A stretch of DNA of 64,000 bases, taken from the NCBI GenBank assembly GCA_009746045.1, contig RPFO01000041.1:3082613-3146612 (forward strand), given 5' to 3'. Below the pieces are notes generated by a model. That model saw only the letters and a program-made list of their open reading frames with translations. It was not told where the DNA came from and made no database searches. A program made the translations under genes and the position numbers. This document shows positions 54,104 to 63,310 of this stretch, in pieces. This stretch comes from Mesostigma viride. Taxonomy: Eukaryota > Streptophyta > Mesostigmatophyceae > Mesostigmatales > Mesostigmataceae. Position 1 is the first letter of the stretch; each line of letters begins with the position of its first letter.

Positions 54104-55182
54104 TCTCATGCTTCAAGAGTGCGCAGTCCAAGCCGGCTGCCTCGGCTGCTCTGCCATCCCTGCGCAAGGTGGATGCCGGCGCGTCTTCTTCTTCAGGCGC
54201 AGAGGCTCCAATTACGCGGTCGGAGCTTACGGCCATCCTGAAAAAGGTCGTCGGCCACGGCAACAACGGGGGCCAGCGAGGGCGCAAGCGCGGGCATGGT
54301 GGCGACGCCAAGCAGGGTGATCATCCCCCGGCCAAGCGGCAGCAGGGGGCGTCTACTGACCGCAAGCAACGCTGTGAGCGCTGCTTCGGACGTCGCCATG
54401 TCCGGGATGACTGCCGAGTTCGCCCGGACCTGGAGCTCGAGGACAACCTTTGCCGCAAGTGCCACGACGTTCTGCGTGGTCACAGCGTGGAGGCGTGCAA
54501 GGCCAAGCGCATCGTCGTCCACGGCACACGCGAGGAGTGGGCAGAGCGACGGGCAGCACGAAAGTCAGGTGAGAGCACGCTCGATACCCCTTCTTTTGCT
54601 CAATGCGTCACGCTGAACCGGGCCGTCGTAGAGCCTGACGTCGTTCCTAAAAGCAACGTGACTGCATCCTCTGTCTCATTCCGTGATGTGCTCACGCAAT
54701 CCGTTGATGCTGCTCTGGCTCTGTCGCGCCAGGATCACGTGCTTCCTGAGCACGGGTCTACAATGCGTGACCTAAGCAATGTGGTGTCTTCTAGGTCGGG
54801 TGTGTACAACGCCGAGCGACCAAGCACTACTGCAGCACCCCAGCTAGATACTGGGGCGGTTGGGCCTATGAGGAATGTTGTGACAGTGCAAGAGAATGCT
54901 GGGCGGGCAGATGTTCTCGGTACACACCACCCTAGTGTGGATCTTCACATTGGCAAGGTGCTCACACGGGCGGCCTTTCGTGCAGCCTCTGAAGCTGCCC
55001 AGTTAGCCAATGTCACTACCCCAGTAGTCACCCCACCTGTTGAGAATCCTGACAATGCCACTGCACCTCAGGCTGTCACCCTGAAACTGTTAGCATACCA
55101 GATGCACCGTGCATACGGGCATGAGGCCCAAGCCGAGGTAGAGGGGGCACACATGTTGGGGCACCTTTATACAACGAGCTGA
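54069..55182 (+). pseudogene. Gag C-terminal part with zinc knuckles and integrase HHCC start, element B2
   Basis: Carries on from SVSFDEGMLYLISCF with the Gly/Lys linker, the CCHC knuckle CERCFGRRHVRDDC, the second C-x2-C-x6-H-x4-C motif and the first half of the integrase zinc domain (QMHRAYGHEAQ). A second single-base loss (four G instead of five near 55160, MLGHLYTTS against MLGAPLYNEL in B) ends the frame at 55182, so integrase continues in a new register. Confidence 0.85.
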
Positions 55183-55187
55183 AGAAT

Positions 55188-56183
55188 GTGCGTGCTCAGT
55201 GTCCTGCCTGCATCAAGATCAGGAAGAAGTCGCGTAGGCGGCATGCCAAGACTCCACCCTTGGAGCGAGGGTACCTTGTGGGGGATGTCATGCACATGGA
55301 AGGGGGGGACACCTATTTCATAGTCAAGGATAGGTTCAGCAAGGCCACCTACATTGAGCCGCTGCCTCACATGTTTGAGGCTGACCTGCACAGGGCTATC
55401 AAGATCAGCCTGGCTTTCTTTCATCCCGTAGTGGAGCTCATGCTAGACCAGCAGTTCCGCTGTGTGCAAGGTTTGCCGGGGATGGAGGCCGTGGTCATCG
55501 TGGGGCGTGAGGATCACGGCAATATGGGCATGATAGATCGCACTGTAAGCTATGTCAAGACTGTGGCAGCCAAGCGACAGGATAACCCACATGGCAAATC
55601 CTACGCGGTCAAGACGGCGTGGTGCAAGGAGCTCATGCATGTGTGCAACCATAGGCACGTGCTTGATGTCAAGGGCTTTGGGCTAGTCACGCCTCGGGGG
55701 CTGTCAGCGGGCACCTACTCACCCGAGGTAGTAGAGGCATACCAACAGCATCTACAGGATACCGCCGCCAAGCTGCGGCTCAAGGATGCCACGCTGCCTG
55801 ATTTGTCTAGCGCTTTTGAGGTCGGGCAGTTGGTCATGTTCCACAAGGAGAGCTCGCCCAGCGGCAAACGGGGCACCATGCAGGGGCCTGGGGCCATCAC
55901 AAAGTTAGACTGGCCGCTGCGGGTCATAGACATAGAGTGGAATGATCGGGTGTATAGGGTACCATGGGCATCGGTGGCAGGCTATAAGCAAGGGGATAGC
56001 ATGGAGAGTGAGCTGGCAGCCAACAGGGCACTGGGGTGGGTAGTGAAGGATAATGCGCCTGTCGTAGCATCTGAGGTGGTACCCCACGGGTCGCTCCCAG
56101 GGGCAGACACAGCTACACCCCCCCCTCCCCTGGGCCCCAATATGACCCCGTGGATGGGTGGGATGAGGATGGGGTGGGTTTGA
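55188..56183 (+). CDS. Integrase, element B2
   Basis: 331 codons of open frame from a GTG codon; it is the continuation of the Gag frame after the break, not an independent gene. CPAC completes the zinc domain. Catalytic residues: Asp33 (GDVMHM, nt 55284), Asp87 (MLDQQF, nt 55446) and Asp117 (GMIDRT, nt 55536) in the place of Glu. The C-terminal domain runs to GGMRMGWV at 56183. The last 109 nt overlap the next frame (open from 56075), which is in -1 register. C8 at 56118-56125 is in the right phase (C CCC CCT) for a -1 slip. Confidence 0.82.
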   Translation: MRAQCPACIKIRKKSRRRHAKTPPLERGYLVGDVMHMEGGDTYFIVKDRFSKATYIEPLPHMFEADLHRAIKISLAFFHPVVELMLDQQFRCVQGLPGMEAVVIVGREDHGNMGMIDRTVSYVKTVAAKRQDNPHGKSYAVKTAWCKELMHVCNHRHVLDVKGFGLVTPRGLSAGTYSPEVVEAYQQHLQDTAAKLRLKDATLPDLSSAFEVGQLVMFHKESSPSGKRGTMQGPGAITKLDWPLRVIDIEWNDRVYRVPWASVAGYKQGDSMESELAANRALGWVVKDNAPVVASEVVPHGSLPGADTATPPPPLGPNMTPWMGGMRMGWV

Positions 56184-58468
56184 CGGGACCTAGTGCACGT
56201 AGTGACTCACCTCCTGTGCTAGCCACGGATAATGTGGGAGGCCCGCCTAGCGTGGCCTCGCCGGAGGGTCAGGGTCCTGCCCATGCGCCTCGCCCACCTA
56301 GGGACCTGGCTTCAACGGTCACGGCCTTGTGGCGTGCTCAGGCGCTTAAAGCGAAAGCTGCATCAGGGGTGGCTCAGGTCAAAACTCTCTCACAGGGGGT
56401 CAGGCCGGTTAAGTCAGCCTTGTTTCCTACGTGTAGACCGTGGCAGCTGGTGGCTGTGGACACGCAAGCATCCGTGTCTATTATCTCTCGTCGGGCAGCC
56501 ACCCTGTATCCAGTGCTAGAGTCGCCGTACAAATCGGTGACCGACTTTGCAGGCACTTCGGCATATCAAGTTACCGGGATGGTGGTGCTGCCGGTGTTGG
56601 GCATTGACACGCCGTTTCACGTCGTGGATGGCTACGAGGATGTGGCCTTGCTGGGCGAACCTTTCGTATCATACCCGGGGTTCTCAGTGTCCGCTGACTT
56701 GCTGTCAGTCGCGGGGGTGGGCAGCATCCCGCTTCGCGAGTACCACGCTCCATTGGGGGTGGTGGTCGGGCAGCCCGGCGTCGTGCGGCGCTTACCGATG
56801 GCGGCGTTTTCCACACCGCCGCTCGTCCAGTCCATCATTCAGCCTCAGGATTGGCACCCGCGCAGCTTCGGCCTCCACTCACACTCACTGGCGGCGGATA
56901 GCCCTGTGACGTGGGAGCAACTTGTCCTGGACTGTCAAGATCCTCTCAAGTTTGCTTTGTGGCGCGACGCGTTCATTCGAGCCAAGGAGCAGTGGCGAGA
57001 GCGCGAGGTCTACCGAGGATTGGAGAGTGTGCCAGCCGGGGCCACGCGGTTGCGGTTGAAGTTCGTGCTCACCTACAAGCCGGACGAGACCAACTCTTCG
57101 GTGGTGTTCCGGGTAAGGCCCGTGGTCACGGAGACGAAGGGGTCCTCCCCGCTGGACGCCAAGGATCTTTATACCCCTGGGCTCAACCATGTTTCGCATC
57201 GGCTACTGACGGTCATCTACTTGGGCAAGCGGAACGCGGGCAAGGACTACGGGATGTGGTGCGGTGACTTTCAGCGGGCATTCCTCCACAGCGACGCTGG
57301 GGTCGCGCAGCAAACATGGCAAGGCACCCGCTACGTGGTGAAGGTCCCGGTGGTCTGGCAGGATGGCACCATTGGCAGCGAGTATATCGAGCTGTTGACA
57401 GGGGTGGAGGGGCTGCAGAGCTCTCCCATCATCTTCCGCATTTCCGCGGAGGAGGTCTTGCAGAGCTTAGGGGCCACGTACCATCGCGCGGATCCTAACT
57501 TCTTTGTGGTCCCCACCGGCGTCCCTGGCGAGCCAGCCCTCTTCGTGTGGCATGGCGATGACTTCAAGCTGGTGGCACCTCGCACCTTTGCTACCCAGTT
57601 TCTTGCTGCAGTGGCGGCTAAGTTTCCCCTGGGCAGGGCGGTGGATCATGAGGAGGGTAAACCCGTGGTGTTTTGCGGCGTGCAGTCTACGTTGCAGCGG
57701 GATTCGCGTTCTGGCGAATGGGTCATGCACATGCAGGATAGCCGCAACTATGTGGTTGACCTGCTGGCCGACCTCCCGTCCCCGCTGTTGGCAACCCATG
57801 GGCCCTCGGTTAAGGGCAAGCTCGGGTGGTTGGCGGACACGGTGGCACCTGATTTGGCAGTGCTCGCTCGCCTGCCCGATGATGTGCTGGAAGGACTAGG
57901 GTCCATTCATGTTCGGCGGCAGCTGGCCATGACGCCCGGCATTGTGCTTCGTGGGCTCGATTGCTCACAGCCGGTGCACCTCGAGATAGTGACGGATGCT
58001 AATCTAGAGACGCGCACAGTCAGCCAAGTGCGGGCCCGCATGGGGGCACTGTTCTTTATTAGCAATGAGGGACAGCCTGGCATGTTGTTAGATTGGTACT
58101 CGCGCTTGCACAGCCGCATTGCCACTAGCCCCAACACGGCTGAATGCCGGGGCATTGTTTCAGCTATCTCACATGGCATGTGGCTGCGGTACTTGCTGGG
58201 TTGGGTATTTGGCTCGTGTGGGTTCACTCTTCACTGGACTAGCACGGTGCACACTGACTCACAAAGTTGTTTGGCCTTCCTTGACAATCCCTATGCGCGG
58301 TCACAGGACGTTGATTACCTCGTACTCGCTGAGGCGGCCTCCTGCGTCACGCGTCTCCAGCACATCGCGGATGAACTCAATCCCGCGGATGCACTCACCA
58401 AGGAGGCGCGGGAGGCTGCCCCGCAGTACGCAGTGTTGCGCAAGCGCATGACGATGCAACACCCGTGA
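56150..58468 (+). CDS. Protease-like domain, reverse transcriptase and RNase H, element B2
   Basis: 772 codons, the same protein as in B, from a GTG at 56150; the frame is open from 56075 without an ATG. DTQA at nt 56459, LLGEPFV at about 56648, motif A GDFQRAF at about 57263, WHGDD at about 57551, RNase H Asp617 at about 57998 and NPADALTK at about 58380. The polymerase and RNase H catalytic acids are all present, so the enzyme could be active if translated. Expression probably depends on -1 frameshifting at 56118-56125 or on a spliced or reinitiated product. Confidence 0.85.
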   Translation: MDGWDEDGVGLTGPSARSDSPPVLATDNVGGPPSVASPEGQGPAHAPRPPRDLASTVTALWRAQALKAKAASGVAQVKTLSQGVRPVKSALFPTCRPWQLVAVDTQASVSIISRRAATLYPVLESPYKSVTDFAGTSAYQVTGMVVLPVLGIDTPFHVVDGYEDVALLGEPFVSYPGFSVSADLLSVAGVGSIPLREYHAPLGVVVGQPGVVRRLPMAAFSTPPLVQSIIQPQDWHPRSFGLHSHSLAADSPVTWEQLVLDCQDPLKFALWRDAFIRAKEQWREREVYRGLESVPAGATRLRLKFVLTYKPDETNSSVVFRVRPVVTETKGSSPLDAKDLYTPGLNHVSHRLLTVIYLGKRNAGKDYGMWCGDFQRAFLHSDAGVAQQTWQGTRYVVKVPVVWQDGTIGSEYIELLTGVEGLQSSPIIFRISAEEVLQSLGATYHRADPNFFVVPTGVPGEPALFVWHGDDFKLVAPRTFATQFLAAVAAKFPLGRAVDHEEGKPVVFCGVQSTLQRDSRSGEWVMHMQDSRNYVVDLLADLPSPLLATHGPSVKGKLGWLADTVAPDLAVLARLPDDVLEGLGSIHVRRQLAMTPGIVLRGLDCSQPVHLEIVTDANLETRTVSQVRARMGALFFISNEGQPGMLLDWYSRLHSRIATSPNTAECRGIVSAISHGMWLRYLLGWVFGSCGFTLHWTSTVHTDSQSCLAFLDNPYARSQDVDYLVLAEAASCVTRLQHIADELNPADALTKEAREAAPQYAVLRKRMTMQHP

Positions 58469-58845
58469 GCCACACAGGGTTACGGCTCGGGCGCTTTATG
58501 AATACAGCCATAACTCACCCTGTGTTGCTAGCATTCACGAATATCATGGTGGTAGTTTTTTTGCTTGTCCTGACCATACCCTAGCCACGTTGGACGGTGC
58601 CTTGGGCCCGTCGGCGGGTCACTGGTCCTAATAAATGGGTCACCTTTTGTCTGGTGGCATAGTTGTTTTTTTCTCGCTACTTATTACATCACTATTCATG
58701 TGTGATCACAAGGGCGCGGGTCGATACCGTGGTGATTTTGACGGCCTTGAGGCCCCCTTGAGTTCCCTACCTTAGAGGGTTTTGTATGGTCTGCATTTGA
58801 TGTAATTATTTTGATAATTAATCAAAGAACAAAAGAGTATGTCGG
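58469..58845 (+). other. 3' untranslated region of element B2
   Basis: Matches 43914-44291 on the other strand in element B. Ends ATCAAAGAACAAAAGAG, then GTATGTCGG, then the 3' LTR. No coding. Confidence 0.75.
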
Positions 58846-59190
58846 AGTTGAGTAACTCTAGAGCCCTAGGATCTGGCTCTAAGTTCCCCATGTCCGTCCG
58901 CACGCCTTCCGCTAGCGTCCGCTAAGCCGCCGGCTATAATCCGGCGGTCCGATGCGGTCGACCGGTCTAAGGGCGGCGCCTAGGGCCGGCGCCACCTAGG
59001 CCCCAGTCCGGGGCCTTATCCGGGTCGGTACGGACAGCTAGCTTGTCCCACGGTTACGGCTAACCGGATAGGGTTTGCTGGCTAAGACATAAACCAGTGG
59101 TGGGCCAGCTCCGACAGCAGTTCTCTGTGTTCACCTTATCCCAAGCTCAACGTGACCGACCGCCATAGCTGAGCCGGTCGGGCTTTAACT
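58846..59190 (+). repeat. 3' LTR of element B2
   Basis: 345 bp from AGTTGAGTAACTC to GGCTTTAACT, followed by CCACC. Confidence 0.85.
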
Positions 59191-60105
59191 CCACCCACCC
59201 ACCCACCCATCCATCCATCCATCCATCCATCCATCCATCCATCCATCCATCCATCCATCCATCCATCCATCCATCCATCCATCCATCCATCCATCCATCC
59301 ATCCATCCATCCATCCATCCATCCATCCATCCATCCATCCATCCATCCATCCATCCATCCATCCATCCATCCATCCATCCATCCATCCATCCATCCATCC
59401 ATCCATCCATCCATCCATCCATCCATCCATCCATCCATCCATCCATCCATCCATCCATCCATCCATCCATCCATCCATCCATCCATCCATCCATCCATCC
59501 ATCCATCCATCCATCCATCCATCCATCCATCCATCCATCCATCCATCCATCCATCCATCCATCCATCCATCCATCCATCCATCCATCCATCCATCCATCC
59601 ATCCATCCATCCATCCATCCATCCATCCATCCATCCATCCATCCATCCATCCATCCATCCATCCATCCATCCATCCATCCATCCATCCATCCATCCATCC
59701 ATCCATCCATCCATCCATCCATCCATCCATCCATCCATCCATCCATCCATCCATCCATCCATCCATCCATCCATCCATCCATCCATCCATCCATCCATCC
59801 ATCCATCCATCCATCCATCCATCCATCCATCCATCCATCCATCCATCCATCCATCCATCCATCCATCCATCCATCCATCCATCCATCCATCCATCCATCC
59901 ATCCATCCATCCATCCATCCATCCATCCATCCATCCATCCATCCATCCATCCATCCATCCATCCATCCATCCATCCATCCATCCATCCATCCATCCATCC
60001 ATCCATCCATCCATCCATCCATCCATCCATCCATCCATCCATCCATCCATCCATCCATCCATCCATCCATCCATCCATCCATCCATCCATCCATCCATCC
60101 ATCCA
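59191..60105. repeat. CCAT tetranucleotide array, about 900 bp, almost perfect
   Basis: Four CCCA-type units lead into roughly 220 uninterrupted CCAT copies (59207-60105). The minus strand reads as endless WMDG in frames that are open for over 300 codons; these are repeat artefacts. The degree of purity is high for 900 bp, pointing to recent expansion or an assembly effect. Confidence 0.95.
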
Positions 60106-60155
60106 ACCATCCAATCGGCGTTAATGCTTTGTGACTCCTCAACGGGAGCACGAGT

Positions 60156-60193
<38 letters not shown>

Positions 60194-60793
60194 ATTTATG
60201 AACCCGTGTTTTTTTTAAACGCGATGTATCGCGTTGTAGGGTTAGAACGCGATGTATCGCGTTGTAATCTGACACGTGGCAGACACAGTTAAGATACAAG
60301 ATTTTCGGTCTGAAACTCGGTGGACGGCCTCCTTACATCCCGTAGAACTCAAGAAAAAATCCTGGAATTTTGGGATTTTTTTTGTGACAGCTGCAAACAA
60401 ATATGTACCACTGAAATCAGGGATTTTCGCAGTATGAAGGTGAAGACGACGGCGATGGCGGCAGGTAGATCTCGCCAGCGTTCGCGCAAATTTCAGTGGC
60501 TGTTGGGTGGCACGACCATGATGATGCGTTCAAAGTTGATAATTAGGTTTCTTCGAGTTCGTTGAGGTACTGGGGCAAAGGAAACGTAGATTTTTCCAGT
60601 TTCTCACCCAACTTTCATGCGGAAACCCTGGAAACCGGCATACATATTATCACGGCAAGACTCGGGTCTGCTGCGGCACCATGCTTGGTATTTCCTTGGT
60701 TTTTCAACTTCTTAACACATGTTTACATATTAATTCCAAACGACCGGACTCTCGGCTAAACCGAAATTTTTGCAGACTTTTATTATTGGGTAG
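60106..60793. other. Intergenic with AAAT microsatellite and two near-palindromes
   Basis: TAAA/AAAT repeats run from about 60155 to 60190. AACGCGATGTATCGCGTTGTA occurs twice, at about 60219 and 60246, each a near-palindrome around TGTA. The rest shows no gene; the frame 60320-60565 starts at GTG and has no known domain. Confidence 0.6.
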
Positions 60794-61999
60794 TGTAACA
60801 GAATAAAATGGTGGTCTCTGCTCCACTAAATGCACAGATCTTTTACCTCCTGTCATTAAAGACAGAACGGACTTATCAAACCCCAAGAGACAGGGGAGAT
60901 TCCTAGCACTCTCCAGGAATCGTAGAGGGTGGTCGTTTCCCGTCTAGAGGCCTCTCCTACGAGACGGTACTTACGCGATAGAGAGCGGTGGTTCCCTTTT
61001 GGTCGGGCGTCTCTCTGCTTGTTCATACAGACACAAGACTTCCTGTCTATCGGATATGGCTGTCCAATAACAGGGCCTGAAGTGAGCATGTTTGGTTATT
61101 AGAAATAACTTCACATAATTGGGGGTATCCGCGTGATCGCTATGGTGACAAACAGGCAAAGCTTATGTCCCCGCCGACACAGAGGAGTCCAACGCAATCC
61201 TACAGGTCTCAGCCAATCAGAACACAGATGAACCGGTAAGGTTCTCTCTCTGTATGCTTTACACCCCTAACTTACGAAAGATACTAACTGACATCAGTCA
61301 GATTACACATAGATTCCAAGGTACTGTGCCGTACCGCCCAGGGCCCAACACAAAGCACCATCAAAAGGGCACTCCGCATATAAGTCCCAAAAAGTCAAGT
61401 CAGGCCAGGAATCATTACACTTCGGCCGTACAAAAGACTCAGCCATTTACACTGAACGCTGAACTCCAAGTTCACGTCCACTTGGATGTAACAGTATACA
61501 CACTGTCAGAAAATACTGTTACATTCCTCCCCCCAAGAACAGAGCTACCAGCTCTGCCAAACAGATCAGTCGCATGACTGCCAGCATCCCCACAGGCCTC
61601 AAGTCTCCGCCAACACGGCATCATTGACCCTGCAAGGATCTGAGTCTATGGACAAAGGAAATGGTCTGCAAATCACAGGCTGGCCCCATGACCCAGTTAT
61701 CCCTCCAGGCCTTAAGTCTCGACCACAAAGGCGTCATCAACCCTCTTGGGAACTGAGTTCATGGGCAAGACTCACAGCCTGAACACATAACACACATCCT
61801 ATCTGGGGAGGAAGTTGTCTCACTAACACAAAACTCAAAAACACAGAAATCACATAAAATAAAACCCAAAACTCTAAATCAACTACTGTCTTCTCCTGGG
61901 ACTCCAGCCAGAGAAAAGACGAACTGGTACTGGGCTCATCCTGCAACTCATGACAGAGAAAAGACCCTAGTATACTATCCAAGTACAACGTCATCACAC

Positions 62000-62010
62000 T
62001 GGTATCAAAC
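62000..62010 (+). promoter_or_regulatory. Primer-binding site of the 60794 element
   Basis: TGGTATCAAAC one base after the LTR, same as at 6214-6224. Confidence 0.6.
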
Positions 62011-63117
62011 AAGGCAGGTGAAAGGAACAGCCGCCTTAAAGCTGAAGACTGAAAAAGTCTTGAAACAGGACTGGAACTGGAACTTGGAACTGGAAATAGC
62101 AACTGGAAGCAGATCTGGTATTGGAAAAACAACTGGAACTGGATATGCTGGTACAGGAAGTGTCTTCTAAAGAAAGGCAAGTATGGCCTCAAAAGACACA
62201 TAAGCAGAGAATAAGGAACCACAGTGTTGAGAGGGCTCACTCATGAAATCCGCCATGCCCATCACAGTAAGCATCATAACAGATTCTCTCTGCCTATCCC
62301 ACTAGCAACAAAGACTGTGCCATATCTGCACATCCCAAACTGGATCCATAGAAAGTAGGTAGGCTGCACCAAGTCCACGCGTCCAAGACAAGGTCTCCCA
62401 CAACTGGATCAGTGCAAGCACGTTGTAAAAACTGATCTCCAAAATCTGGCCACCCCAGATTCTCCATCCCATGCAAATCTGGCCACTCCAGATTCTCCAT
62501 CCAAGGTCCACGTACTGGATTGTGCACATGTCAACACTGGATTGCTCCAAGAAGGAAAACTGCAGCAGGAAGACTCCGGATGTCAACCACTAGAAGCATA
62601 ACTTGTTGACCAAAGCATTCTGACCACAATTGTCATGTAGACCATAGGCCCAGAACTGGAAGACAGAAAATGTCCTAAGGCCCTCATTCAGGTGACCACA
62701 GCAAATCCGCCAAGAAGGCACAGGTCACCAGGACCGAATGGGATCTATGAGGTAACAAAATAAGAAACTGAAAATCCCAATCAGTTTCACAGGCAATTAG
62801 TGATGTCCATCTGCCATAGACCTCATAGATCTCCTCCCCTCTAAGACAAGACTCAGGGGGCGAGGGTGAGGGAAAGCCTGCAGCCACATCTCAACCCACA
62901 AACAAGTGGCCCTAAATGAACAAGGCACACTCATCAGTCTCTCGCAACTGGAATGGTGAAAGCAACCAACGGTCTTGGAACGACTCAGGTAACCCAAGAC
63001 CGCGACCATCATCAAGGCTCAATGCAGCACTCAGTGCCAAGGGTGAGTGACACCTTAGACAAAGGCAATTCAGCACATCATTGATCATGCAGAGCCATGG
63101 TCCAATTACTCAACAGC

Positions 63118-63310
63118 TGGTAAACTGGAGACAACCAGCCATACGTAAGCGTATTCATTCATCTGGCCGCCTCGGGTAAACTGGAAACAACCAGAAGGCA
63201 CTGGCCAAACAGAGGTACTGTCTCTGCATGGTGAACTGGATACCACCAGCAGACAAACTCGTTCCCAAATCTGCCACTGATTAACTGGATGCAATCAGCA
63301 GGCAAACTGC
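63118..63310. repeat. Degenerate tandem repeat, period about 55 bp
   Basis: TAAACTGGAGACAACCAGC, GTAAACTGGAAACAACCAG, TGAACTGGATACCACCAGC and TTAACTGGATGCAATCAGC start at about 63120, 63175, 63229 and 63281. Each unit carries AACTGGNNNCNANCAG, an imperfect inverted motif (CTGG...CCAG). Confidence 0.7.

Larger units (their letters stand above)
51129..59190 (+). mobile_element. Copia-like LTR retrotransposon B2 (plus strand), with a nested TTAA element
   Basis: LTRs 51129-51471 (plus two bases at 53381-53382) and 58846-59190, AGTT...AACT ends, flanks CCACC on both sides. It is the same element as B in the opposite orientation, nearly identical. A 1905-bp DNA element (51472-53376) sits at the TTAA two bases before the end of the 5' LTR. 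Without it the element is about 6.15 kb. Two single-base losses disrupt Gag and the Gag-integrase junction; integrase, protease-like, RT and RNase H are open. Confidence 0.92.

Noticed and set aside
59136-60151. Three minus-strand frames of more than 300 codons reading WMDG
   Set aside because: Translation of a pure CCAT array; each frame gives the same four residues.
62294-62586. Minus-strand frames with repeated GWRIW/MENLEWPD words
   Set aside because: Caused by a duplicated 33-bp segment at 62452-62507; no domain and opposite to the element's orientation.
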